Of a DNA stretch of 64,000 bases, positions 42,515-52,891 are shown in pieces. The stretch's first letter is position 1; each line of letters opens with the position of its first letter. The position numbers were made by a program, and so were the translations under genes. Location of the stretch: positions 186,001-250,000 of the forward strand of contig CBDCGI010000005.1 in the NCBI GenBank assembly GCA_965216725.1, read 5' to 3'. The notes below the pieces were generated by a model. That model saw only the letters and a list, made by a program, of their open reading frames with translations. It was not told where the DNA came from and did not search any database. The DNA is from JACZUI01 sp965216725. GTDB lineage: Bacteria; Actinomycetota; Acidimicrobiia; Spongiisociales; ZC4RG35.

Positions 42515-43181
42515 CCTCGGATCCATGGACACGCTTCTGGCCTTGCTCGCCGCGGTCGCCGCCACCGGCTTCTCGGTCGATCTATGGCTCGGATACCGGC
42601 GGCGCCCCAGACCTCATGTGGCCGGATACGGAAGCGGCATGACGATGTTTGCCATCGCCACCTGGGCCCTTTGGGTTGGTCTGGCGTTCGGATGGACTGG
42701 CCCCGTCTACAGGCTGTTCTTCCTTTTCGGTGCGATTCTCAACATCCCCTATCTGGCTTTGGGTTCGATGTTTCTGGTGGTTGGTCGTAAGTCAGGTCAT
42801 GTGATGACGGTGATACTCGGAGCCTTCACCGCGATCGCCACGACACTCACGACAACCGTTCCATTCGCAAACCCACTACCCGCATCTGGCATACCGGAGG
42901 AGATCTTCGCCCGAGGTTTCACACCGCGACTGTTCGCGATAATCGGGGGCGCCGCCGGCTCCACCATCCTGATCGTGCTGGCCGTGGTGAGCATCGCCCG
43001 GTTCTGGAGCAAGAATCGGCGCATCGTTTGGGCGAATCTGCTCATCGTCGGCGGCACCCTGGCAGCTGCGTCCGGTGGCACCGGACTGGCCATAGGTGAG
43101 GAGGGCGCCTTTGCCGTCTCGCTCCTCGTGGCAGTGAGCCTGATCTGGGCCGGCCATCGCACGGCGGCCGGGGCCCGTTCC

Positions 43182-44183
<1,002 letters not shown>

Positions 44184-44233
44184 GGAACCACGTTATTGAA
44201 GATGCCCACCTGTGTGTCTTTCGAGAATCCGAT

Positions 44234-45406
44234 TCAGCCCATGTCGGAATCGGCCCGGGCGCTGTTAGACACTCCGCTCCAGAAGACCGATCCCACGCCG
44301 GCGGGCAGCACGAGGGCCGGGACGACCCATCCCACCCACGGAAGAAGCCAGATGAGGCCGACCACGGCCGAGCCCAGGGCGATGGCCTGATAGAGAGACA
44401 GGGTAGAACGGACAAGTCTCCCCACGAAGAGCAAGGCGGGTGCCGAAGCAACAACGGCGAGCAACAGGACCAATGTGAGGAGTCCCAGCGCCAGCGGGAC
44501 GAGGATTGCGAGCAGAGGCAAAGACGCTGAGGCGGGTGTCACCTGGAGCAGTAACAACCCGAGTATGAGAAGCAGGATCGGCGAGACGAGCACCGCCAGA
44601 CCGGCGAGAACCGATCTGACCGGCGACTTGCGCAAGCGCGACCCGGCTCGCTCGACAGCCTCTGGCCATACCAGGGCCACCAAGGTGGCCATGGCAGCCA
44701 CGAAAATCGCCGACAGGATCTTGGCAAACAGAACGAGTGCCCGCGCACGGATATTTGGAGGTAGCGGCCGCTCCTGGACTATCACCCCCCCGATGTTGGC
44801 AAGCTCCAGACCGTCGGCCTGATTCTCTGATCGGTAGGTCAAGTCGCCACCGACGGTCAGGTCGGACACGATGTCGAGCGTCGTCACGGAAACGTCGACA
44901 TCGCCCCCAATCTCTCCCGACAGGTCGAGATTGCGCTGAGTCCCTCCCAAATCGCCGCTGATCTCACCCGAAAGGCTGGCATTCCACGCCCAAACGAGGG
45001 CGTCACCGGCGATTTCACCCGTATCAGTGACGTCCAAGCGCACTCCGGAAACAACCAGATCCTTGCCAATCGTTCCTGAGACATGGGTTTCAGGCGCGAC
45101 AACTCGTACCGAACCCCGCACGTCACCCGCCACCACGACTTCCTGAGCAATGGCCGTGACGCTTCCTCGCACCGTCCCTTCGATAACGAGGTCTTCCCCC
45201 GCGAGCACGATGAGATCGCCCCTGACCTCGCCCTGGATCAGAACACGAACGCCCGTCGCATAGAGATCGTCGTCGATGACCACCGACTCTCTGATGATGA
45301 CGGTGTCGGAAGAAACGGTTTCTGCCGCCCCGGCCGGCGTCTCGGAGCCGAGGACCACAACCAGCAGCGTCAGCAGGGCGAACGCCGCCCTAGATAGGTA
45401 ACGCAT
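44234..45406 (-). CDS. Polymer-forming (bactofilin-like) membrane protein
   Basis: A 390-residue protein with an N-terminal signal (YLSRAAFALLTLLVVVLGSE), then a repeated right-handed beta-helix-like region rich in short VRGDLIVLAGEDLVIEG units (about 40-200), typical of polymer-forming cytoskeletal/bactofilin-related proteins. Three to four membrane helices follow (about 215-380). This layout of adhesin-like beta helix with C-terminal membrane part is found in many uncharacterised bacterial proteins. The ATG 45404-45406 overlaps the nuoN end by 17 bases, so it is translated in the wake of the nuo operon. Function unknown. Confidence 0.78.
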   Translation of the reverse strand: MRYLSRAAFALLTLLVVVLGSETPAGAAETVSSDTVIIRESVVIDDDLYATGVRVLIQGEVRGDLIVLAGEDLVIEGTVRGSVTAIAQEVVVAGDVRGSVRVVAPETHVSGTIGKDLVVSGVRLDVTDTGEIAGDALVWAWNASLSGEISGDLGGTQRNLDLSGEIGGDVDVSVTTLDIVSDLTVGGDLTYRSENQADGLELANIGGVIVQERPLPPNIRARALVLFAKILSAIFVAAMATLVALVWPEAVERAGSRLRKSPVRSVLAGLAVLVSPILLLILGLLLLQVTPASASLPLLAILVPLALGLLTLVLLLAVVASAPALLFVGRLVRSTLSLYQAIALGSAVVGLIWLLPWVGWVVPALVLPAGVGSVFWSGVSNSARADSDMG

Positions 45407-46856
45407 CGGTGGCCAGGTCGAGCAGGGAGCCGGGAAGGATGCCCCAGACCAGAGTCGCAGCCACCGCCAACCCGAGGACCCAGCCCAAAGGTTGGGTGAC
45501 CACGGGAGCTGTCGCCTCTTCAGGCCCCTCGTCCATGAACATGACGACAACGATTCTGAGGTAGAACGCGAAAGCGATCACGGAGGCCAGCACTGCTACC
45601 ACGACCAGCCACTCGTATCCCGCGTTCCACGCATCGGCGAATACTCCGAACTTCGCCACGAATCCCGACGTAACAGGAAGACCGGCCATGCCCAACAGCA
45701 GTACGGCAAACGACATCGCGATCACCGGGCTGGTTCTCGCCAACCCCCGGAACTGCCGCAATGGCGACCCTCTCTCGTCCCCAGAGTCGATGGCGGCCAC
45801 CACTGCGAACGCTCCAACGAGCTGGATCGAGTAGACGGCGAGGTAGAAGAGTATTCCCTGGGTGGTACCACCAACGACGCCTGTCATGATGAACCCGGCG
45901 TGGGCAACACCCGAGTAGGCCAGCATGCGGCGAACGTCATCCTGTACCAACGCCAGCACCGAGCCCACAAGCATGCTCAACGCGGCGACACCAGCCGCTA
46001 CAGGGAGCCAAGTCGCGTTCAGATCACCCACGGCGGTGATGAGAATCCGGACAATCGCCGCAAAGCCGGCGATCTTGGCGACAGCGGCCATGTAACCCAC
46101 CAACCCAGACGGCGCTCCCTGATACACATCAGGCGCCCATGTGTGGAATGGGGCAGCGGAGACCTTGAACCCCAGGCCCGCTATCACCAGGCCGATGCCG
46201 ATGTAGATCACATCAGGGCGAGTGACTATGAATTGGTCGAAGAACTGCCTTATGTCGAGCACTCCGAACTGGCCGGTGCCCGCGTAAATCAGCGCCACCC
46301 CGTAGATGAAGACTGCTGAGGCAAAAGAGCCCAGGAGGAAGTACTTGAGTGCCGCCTCCTCCGACTCCAACCTCTCTCGAGCAAACCCCGCAAGCACATA
46401 CAACGCGATCGAACCGACTTCCAGGCCGAGGAACATCATCACCAGATTGTTCGAGGCAACCATGATGGAGAACCCGGTGGTTGCCAGAAGGATGAGGGCC
46501 AGCGCTTCTGCGCCGCGCCTACCCAGCCCCTCGATGAAGCGCCATCCAGCGAGCAGGCCGAGGCCGGTCACCGCAATCAGGGCGAAACGGGCGAACACCG
46601 CGAAGCCGTCCATGACGATCATCCCGGAGAAGGTGATGAGGGCATCTATGTCCAGAATCTCGGCGGCGTCTTCGGCTGCCAGCTTTTGAGCCACCGTGAT
46701 CGACGCTGCGGCGATAAGAGCCACTGCGGTCAAAGCCCCCAAGACCTTGGTCGCAGGCTTCCACTGCACCTCCACAAGAAGCACTACGGCGGCTCCTACC
46801 GCCATGACCAATTCCGGCGCGATGGACATCCACGCGACGTCGGGAGTGGCGATCAT
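45390..46856 (-). CDS. nuoN: NADH-quinone oxidoreductase subunit N, 14-gene operon
   Basis: A 488-residue antiporter-like subunit with about 14 membrane helices. Typical segments are MMFLGLEVGSIALYVLAGFA, EAALKYFLLGSFASAVFIYG, and APFHTWAPDVYQGAPSGLVG. It is the distal proton channel of the membrane arm and the last of 14 tightly spaced nuo genes. Its ATG overlaps the nuoM stop by four bases. Confidence 0.95.
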   Translation of the reverse strand: MIATPDVAWMSIAPELVMAVGAAVVLLVEVQWKPATKVLGALTAVALIAAASITVAQKLAAEDAAEILDIDALITFSGMIVMDGFAVFARFALIAVTGLGLLAGWRFIEGLGRRGAEALALILLATTGFSIMVASNNLVMMFLGLEVGSIALYVLAGFARERLESEEAALKYFLLGSFASAVFIYGVALIYAGTGQFGVLDIRQFFDQFIVTRPDVIYIGIGLVIAGLGFKVSAAPFHTWAPDVYQGAPSGLVGYMAAVAKIAGFAAIVRILITAVGDLNATWLPVAAGVAALSMLVGSVLALVQDDVRRMLAYSGVAHAGFIMTGVVGGTTQGILFYLAVYSIQLVGAFAVVAAIDSGDERGSPLRQFRGLARTSPVIAMSFAVLLLGMAGLPVTSGFVAKFGVFADAWNAGYEWLVVVAVLASVIAFAFYLRIVVVMFMDEGPEEATAPVVTQPLGWVLGLAVAATLVWGILPGSLLDLATDALPI

Positions 46857-48385
46857 GGGCCCGCCTCTCCGGCGACGGAGACGTCGGCCAAACGCCCGGG
46901 CTCGGGAACCTCATAGTCAGTCTGGGCAACGACCCGGTCGAGGGTGGCTTCCGTCGAAGGGGCGATCTTGTCCAGAAGGACCGACGGGTAGAGCCCCAAA
47001 ACCAGCACCAGTGCGGCCAACGGGGCCAGGAGACCGATCTCCCTCATCGACAGGTCCGCCAGGCCCTTGTTCTCCTCAATTCTGGGCTCGCCGGTGAAGA
47101 CTCGCTCGTACGCCCACAACATGTACACGGCGGCGAGAATCACACCGCCGGCAGCGATGATCGCCGGAACGGGCAGCGTGGCGAAAGAACCGACCAGCAC
47201 CAGGAATTCTCCTACGAATCCGTTGAGTCCGGGGAGGCCGATCGAGGCGAAGGCCATGAACAAGAAGAACCCCGCGAAGACCGGCATCACCTTCTGCAAG
47301 CCACCGAAGTCTGAGATCTTCTTGGTGTGCCTTCGCTCGTAGATCATTCCGACCAACAGAAATAGGGCACCGGTAGTGAGACCGTGGTTGACGTTCTGGA
47401 TGACCGCACCTTGCAGGCCACCAGAAGTGAGGGCGAATGTACCGAGGACTATGAACCCGAGATGGCTTACCGACGAATAGGCGACCAGCCTCTTGAGATC
47501 CGGCTGGACGATCGCGACCACGGCACCGTAGATGATCCCAATGACAGCGATGGCTGCCATGATCGGCACCGCGTCGACCGATGCCTCCGGAAAGAGCGTC
47601 AGGTTGAATCGGAGCAGACCGTAGGTGCCGAGCTTCAGGAGCACACCTGCCAGCAACACCGAGCCGGCCGTGGGCGCCTCAACATGGGCGTCAGGCAGCC
47701 AGGTGTGCAGCGGAAACAGCGGCACTTTGATCGCGAAAGCGAGAGCAAACGCTGCAAAAAGCCACCGTTCGAGACCGGTGCCCAGCTCCAACGCCGCAAG
47801 GTCGCCGAGAGCGAAGGAAAGCTCTCCGAACTGAGATGAGTGCTGTACCGCCAGAGCAATGATGCCGGCCAGCATCAAGGCCGATCCGAACGCCGTATAG
47901 ATGAAGAACTTCATGGCGGCGTACACCCGACGCTCGCTTCCCCATATCCCGATGATGAAGTACATCGGAACCAGGATCACCTCGAAGAACACGAAGAACA
48001 GAAAGAGATCCTGCGCCAAGAAGACACCGATCATCCCGGCTTCGAGAAGCAGTGTGTTGACAACAAACTCCTTCTTCCGAAGCGTGATCGAGGTAGACGC
48101 ACCAAGGGCGATGGGAACCAGCAGAGTGGTCAGCAGAACCATCGGCAGCGATATCCCGTCGACACCGAGGTGCCAGGACATGCCCCAAGGCTCATACCAC
48201 GACACGTCCACCACCATCTGCATCGTGGGCGATGGCTCGAACTCGGTGAACATGTAGCCGGCCAGGGCGAGCGGCAGAACCGAAAGGGCGATCCCGAGAG
48301 GCAAATGGACCTCACCCCTTCGCGAAGGGACCAGCATCACGACCAACGCGGCCGCTACGGGTAGCAGAACGAGGGCTGTCAACAT
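46853..48385 (-). CDS. nuoM: NADH-quinone oxidoreductase subunit M, 14-gene operon
   Basis: A 510-residue antiporter-like subunit. FFEVILVPMYFIIGIWGSER (membrane glutamate), KVPLFPLHTWLPDAHVEAPT and QPDLKRLVAYSSVSHLGFIV are the family signatures. It starts at ATG 48385, 46 bases past the nuoL stop, the largest gap in this operon. The frame is intact. Confidence 0.95.
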   Translation of the reverse strand: MLTALVLLPVAAALVVMLVPSRRGEVHLPLGIALSVLPLALAGYMFTEFEPSPTMQMVVDVSWYEPWGMSWHLGVDGISLPMVLLTTLLVPIALGASTSITLRKKEFVVNTLLLEAGMIGVFLAQDLFLFFVFFEVILVPMYFIIGIWGSERRVYAAMKFFIYTAFGSALMLAGIIALAVQHSSQFGELSFALGDLAALELGTGLERWLFAAFALAFAIKVPLFPLHTWLPDAHVEAPTAGSVLLAGVLLKLGTYGLLRFNLTLFPEASVDAVPIMAAIAVIGIIYGAVVAIVQPDLKRLVAYSSVSHLGFIVLGTFALTSGGLQGAVIQNVNHGLTTGALFLLVGMIYERRHTKKISDFGGLQKVMPVFAGFFLFMAFASIGLPGLNGFVGEFLVLVGSFATLPVPAIIAAGGVILAAVYMLWAYERVFTGEPRIEENKGLADLSMREIGLLAPLAALVLVLGLYPSVLLDKIAPSTEATLDRVVAQTDYEVPEPGRLADVSVAGEAGP

Positions 48386-48431
48386 GATCGGCCCGTCTCC
48401 CGACAGAAACCAGGGGCCGAGGATCGGTGGC

Positions 48432-50315
48432 TCATCCGTTGGCCACCAGCCAAGCGATTACAACCAGCACCCCACCAAGGAACAGCACCCCGTAGTTGCG
48501 AACGTATCCGGTTTGCAAGGAGCGCGTCATCTCCCCGGCGCGGCGGGCCATGGCGCCGACACCGTTGACGGCGCCGTCGATCAGCCGGCTGTCGACGGTG
48601 AACGCGGCCACCTCGGCGACCCTTCGCCCCGGGCGCACGATTGCCGCCCCGTAGATCTCGTCGACCTCGTAGGCGTTCTCCCAAGCACCCCAGAGGGGCT
48701 CGAAGTTCTCTTCGAAGGAACGCCACGCCTGGCGGGGCCGACGGTAAGTGAGATAGGCGAAGCCAATGCCTATCACGCCTGCCAGCACGGACAGGCCGGC
48801 CAGAACGACCAGGATCGTGGCACCCTCGGGTGGGTGCTGAAGGTGAACAAGCTCAAACGACGGCTCCAAGAAATGTTCGAGTCCCAACGAGAAGGGCGTG
48901 TTGACCAGGCCTCCCACCACTGACAGGACGGCGAGAACCACCAACGGAACCGTCATCACCCGCGGCGACTCGTGAGGCTCGACACCTTCGTCCCACCGGC
49001 TATCGCCCCAAAACACCAGCATCCACTGCCTCGTCATGTAGAAGGCGGTGAGAAGAGCGGTTACGAGCCCGATCACCCACAACACGGCAAACCAGGAGCC
49101 TCGCTCAAAAGTCGCGGCGAGGATCTCGTCTTTCGACCAGAACCCGGAAAGAATCGGAATCCCGGAGATGGCCAGCGTTGCAATGCCCATGGTGGTTGCG
49201 GTGATCGGCATCCGTTTCGCCAACCCACCCATCTTGTCCATGTCCTGGGCATCGTTCAGGGCGTGAATCACCGACCCGGCTCCGAGGAAGAGGAGGGCTT
49301 TGAAGAAGGCATGAGTCATCAAATGGAAGATCCCCGCTACGTAAGCCGTGGTCCCCACCGCCAAGAACATGTATCCGAGTTGGGAGACTGTCGAATATGC
49401 GAGGACCCTCTTGATGTCTCGCTGCGCAAGCGCAATCGACGCTGCGAAGAGCGCGGTGGCCGCGCCCACGATCGCCACCACGTTGGAGGCAACCGGCGCA
49501 AGCTCGAAGATCGCCGCCGAGCGGGCAATCAGATACACGCCGGCAGTCACCATCGTCGCCGCGTGGATGAGGGCCGACACCGGAGTCGGCCCCTCCATGG
49601 CGTCGGGCAACCACACGTACAGGGGGATCTGCGCCGACTTTCCGGCAGCGCCGATCAGCATCATCAAACCGACTGCAGTTGCCGTGGACGCGCTCAGCAC
49701 CTCGCCCGCCCGCTCGAAGATGCCGGCGTAGGACAGCGTCCCGAAAGAGGTGAAGACGATCATCAACCCGATCATCAACCCGAAATCGCCGATGCGATTG
49801 ACGACAAAAGCCTTCTTTGCTGCAGCGGCTGCCGACCCGCGGGTAAACCAAAAACCGATGAGCAGATAGGAACAGAGCCCAACCAACTCCCAACCCAGGA
49901 ACAACATGGCGTAGTTGCCTCCCAGGACCAGGATCAACATCGATGCCGTGAAGAGGTTCAGATAGGTGAAGAAACGGTGAAAGCGGGCATCACCATGCAT
50001 GTAGCCGACGGCGAAGACGTGGATGAGTGTGCCCACGCCGGTCACCACCAGCGCCATGAGTGCTGCGAGCGGGTCCCAGAGCAGCTCCAGGTTGGCGCCA
50101 ATGGCCGGCATCCAGTCCCACAGCTCGACCACCTCACCGTGATCGCCCCCCTCCAAGAACGGCCAGGCAGCAACGGCTGCGACCACAAAAGCGGAGCCGC
50201 TCATCAAGGTCGCCAACCATCCCGACCCGGGCTCGCCCAGATATCTCCCGGCGAAAAGAAGGATCAGGGCACCGACGAGGGGAAGGGCGATGATGAGCCA
50301 GATGAACTCGGTCAC
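48432..50315 (-). CDS. nuoL: NADH-quinone oxidoreductase subunit L, 14-gene operon
   Basis: A 627-residue subunit with about 16 membrane helices and the long lateral helix at the C-terminus. Motifs: FLGWELVGLCSYLLIGFWFT, IPLYVWLPDAMEGPTPVSAL, RDIKRVLAYSTVSQLGYMFL and GFWSKDEILAATFERGSWFA. The last of these is the segment broken by the two insertions in the first-cluster copy, which makes the comparison direct. GTG start at 50315, one base past the nuoK stop. Confidence 0.96.
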   Translation of the reverse strand: MTEFIWLIIALPLVGALILLFAGRYLGEPGSGWLATLMSGSAFVVAAVAAWPFLEGGDHGEVVELWDWMPAIGANLELLWDPLAALMALVVTGVGTLIHVFAVGYMHGDARFHRFFTYLNLFTASMLILVLGGNYAMLFLGWELVGLCSYLLIGFWFTRGSAAAAAKKAFVVNRIGDFGLMIGLMIVFTSFGTLSYAGIFERAGEVLSASTATAVGLMMLIGAAGKSAQIPLYVWLPDAMEGPTPVSALIHAATMVTAGVYLIARSAAIFELAPVASNVVAIVGAATALFAASIALAQRDIKRVLAYSTVSQLGYMFLAVGTTAYVAGIFHLMTHAFFKALLFLGAGSVIHALNDAQDMDKMGGLAKRMPITATTMGIATLAISGIPILSGFWSKDEILAATFERGSWFAVLWVIGLVTALLTAFYMTRQWMLVFWGDSRWDEGVEPHESPRVMTVPLVVLAVLSVVGGLVNTPFSLGLEHFLEPSFELVHLQHPPEGATILVVLAGLSVLAGVIGIGFAYLTYRRPRQAWRSFEENFEPLWGAWENAYEVDEIYGAAIVRPGRRVAEVAAFTVDSRLIDGAVNGVGAMARRAGEMTRSLQTGYVRNYGVLFLGGVLVVIAWLVANG

Positions 50316-50316
50316 T

Positions 50317-50618
<302 letters not shown>

Positions 50619-50619
<1 letters not shown>

Positions 50620-51140
50620 CAGCGGACCCTCCGACGAAACTGAGCCAACGAGATTGCGCCTGCCGCTGCGATAGTCAGCAGCAGAGCCGTGGCCTCGAAG
50701 GCCAGAACCCAGTTTGTGAACAGCGGCTCGGCCACCGCCTGGATCGTCCCGTTGGTGGCCGCGGGGTCGACATCACTTGCCGCCGGCACCCAACTGAAAT
50801 CGCCGCTGATGGTGATGGCCCCCGCAAGCAGGATGATCAGACCGGCAAGCCCGCCGACGACCAGCCTCTGATTGGGCAATGTCTCAGAAGTGTCTTCTTC
50901 CTTGTCGACGCCGATGAGCATGATCACGAATAGGAACAGCGTCATGACGGCGCCGGCGTACACGATCACCTGAACTGCGGCGACGAAGTGGGCGAGTTGG
51001 GCCACATACAGAACCGCTACCGAGAACAAGGTTCCGAGGAGGCCCATGGCCGAGTAGATCGGGTTGCGCGCTATCACCACGGTCACCGCCCCGGCCAGGG
51101 CCGTTGCGCCCATCAGCACGAAGAGAATGGCCTCAGCCAT
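50619..51140 (-). CDS. nuoJ: NADH-quinone oxidoreductase subunit J, 14-gene operon
   Basis: A 173-residue subunit with five membrane helices; VQVIVYAGAVMTLFLFVIML is the conserved region. The start is ATG 51138-51140 (MAEAILFVLMGATA), which overlaps the nuoI stop; the longer open frame upstream lies inside nuoI. It is followed directly by nuoK. Confidence 0.94.
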
Positions 51141-51783
51141 CGTCGACCTCGGTCCGGGTGTCACGCTCCACCTGGTCCGGCTCAGGGTCCCAATCGCCAG
51201 GCCCCGGAGTGGGCTGCCACATGGCAACCCCCTCGTACGAAGCGCGTCCTGCAGGAGCGGTGGCTCTCACCCAGCCGTCGGCGGCGTCCAATTCCGAAAG
51301 GTCGGCCAACTGATCGTCCGGGAACATGTGGGGCACCGAGCCGTCGGCCCCCATCAGAAGCGTCTCTTTGGTGTAGATCGCATCCTGACGGTTGGTGGTC
51401 GACATCTCGAAGAGATGGGTCATGGTGATGGCTTCCGTCGGGCAGGCCTCCACACAAAGGCCGCAAAAGATGCATCGGAGCATGTTGATCTCGTAGACGA
51501 AACCGAAGCGCTCCCCTGGCGAAGTCGGCTCGTCGGGGTCGTTGTCCATACCCCGGACGTAAATGCATTGAGCCGGGCAGGCACCAGCGCACAGCTCACA
51601 CCCGATGCACTTCTCCATGCCGTCGGGATATCTGTTCAGGACATGACGCCCGTGAAACCGCTGCGGCTTCTCCCGCATCTCGTCCGGGTACCGGGTCGTG
51701 ACCATCTCCTTGCCGGTGATGGTTCGCACCATCGTCTTGCCCGTCACCCGCAAACCCTTCAGAAGTTCGGTGAAGACGCCCAT
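51133..51783 (-). CDS. nuoI: NADH-quinone oxidoreductase subunit I, 14-gene operon
   Basis: A 216-residue subunit with two [4Fe-4S] motifs, CIGCELCAGACPAQC and CIFCGLCVEACPTEA, carrying clusters N6a and N6b. It has a longer C-terminal tail than the first-cluster copy (167 residues), ending in a charged, disordered-looking stretch. Confidence 0.95.
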   Translation of the reverse strand: MGVFTELLKGLRVTGKTMVRTITGKEMVTTRYPDEMREKPQRFHGRHVLNRYPDGMEKCIGCELCAGACPAQCIYVRGMDNDPDEPTSPGERFGFVYEINMLRCIFCGLCVEACPTEAITMTHLFEMSTTNRQDAIYTKETLLMGADGSVPHMFPDDQLADLSELDAADGWVRATAPAGRASYEGVAMWQPTPGPGDWDPEPDQVERDTRTEVDDG

Positions 51784-51784
51784 C

Positions 51785-52891
51785 TCAGCCCCAAGGTGTC
51801 CCGAACTGGCGGAAGCTTATGACAACTGTGGAGATGACCAGCCAGCCCAGGGCCCCGGGGATCAACCGCTTCCAGCCCAGCGCCATCAGCTGGTCGTAGC
51901 GAAGACGGGGCAGGGTGGATCGGAGCCAGAAGAAGAGGAAGACGATGGCGTAGGTCTTCACCAGGAACCAGATGAATGGGAGCAGCCCAGATATGAAGGC
52001 CGGAAGCACATCGTCGAAGGTCGGACCGTTCCAGCCTCCCAGGAACAATGTCGCCGCCACCGCCGACATCGAGAAGATGTTGATGTATTCGGCCAGGAAG
52101 AACATGGCGAAGCGGGCCCCTGAGTACTCGGTGTGGAACCCGCCCACGAGCTCCTGCTCTGCCTCGACCAGATCGAACGGCGCCCTGTTGGTCTCGGCCA
52201 CAATCGCGATGAGGAAGATCACAAAGGCAACGATCTGAGGGAAGACGAACCAGCGAGGAACGAAGCGGAGGACCGGCTCGAGAGCCGGTATCACGTCACC
52301 CCAAGTGCCTGACTGCCGTTCCACGATCTCTGCGAGGGACAGAGTTCCCCCGTCGCCTTGTGTTGCTGTGAACATCACCACCGCGACCATCGCCAACCCC
52401 ATGGCAGCTTCGTAGGAGATGGCTTGAGCAGTGGCGCGGACACCACCGATCAGCGGGTATTTGGATCCCGATGACCAGCCCGCGAGCACTATCGCGTACA
52501 CCGCCATCGACGACATGGCGAGGATGAAGAGCAGGCCGATGTTGAGATCGGCGCCTTGCAATGTGATCTCGTGGTCGCCGATGGTGAAAGGCCTGCCGAA
52601 CGGCACCATCATGAAAATGAGAAAGGCCGGGATGACGGCCAGGAACGGAGCGAGGGCGTACATCGCGTACTCCACCCGGCGGGGGGTCACAGACTCTTTG
52701 AAGAAGAGCTTGAAGGCGTCGGCCAGCGTCTGCAGGATTCCAAATGGGCCGGCCCGGCTAGGCCCGATCCTGCTCTGCATATCGGCGACGATCTTCCGCT
52801 CCGCCCAAACGTTGAGGACTGTGAGGTTGATCAGCAGCCCGAGCACCACGACTGCCTTGACAACGATGATCAGAAACTCCGCCCAGCTCAT
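51785..52891 (-). CDS. nuoH: NADH-quinone oxidoreductase subunit H, 14-gene operon
   Basis: A 368-residue subunit with eight membrane helices that forms the quinone chamber. MQSRIGPSRAGPFGILQTLA, DAFKLFFKESVTPRRVEYAM, ETNRAPFDLVEAEQELVGGF and HTEYSGARFAMFFLAEYINI are typical. The frame is intact, unlike the other copy. ATG overlaps the nuoG stop by four bases. Confidence 0.96.
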   Translation of the reverse strand: MSWAEFLIIVVKAVVVLGLLINLTVLNVWAERKIVADMQSRIGPSRAGPFGILQTLADAFKLFFKESVTPRRVEYAMYALAPFLAVIPAFLIFMMVPFGRPFTIGDHEITLQGADLNIGLLFILAMSSMAVYAIVLAGWSSGSKYPLIGGVRATAQAISYEAAMGLAMVAVVMFTATQGDGGTLSLAEIVERQSGTWGDVIPALEPVLRFVPRWFVFPQIVAFVIFLIAIVAETNRAPFDLVEAEQELVGGFHTEYSGARFAMFFLAEYINIFSMSAVAATLFLGGWNGPTFDDVLPAFISGLLPFIWFLVKTYAIVFLFFWLRSTLPRLRYDQLMALGWKRLIPGALGWLVISTVVISFRQFGTPWG

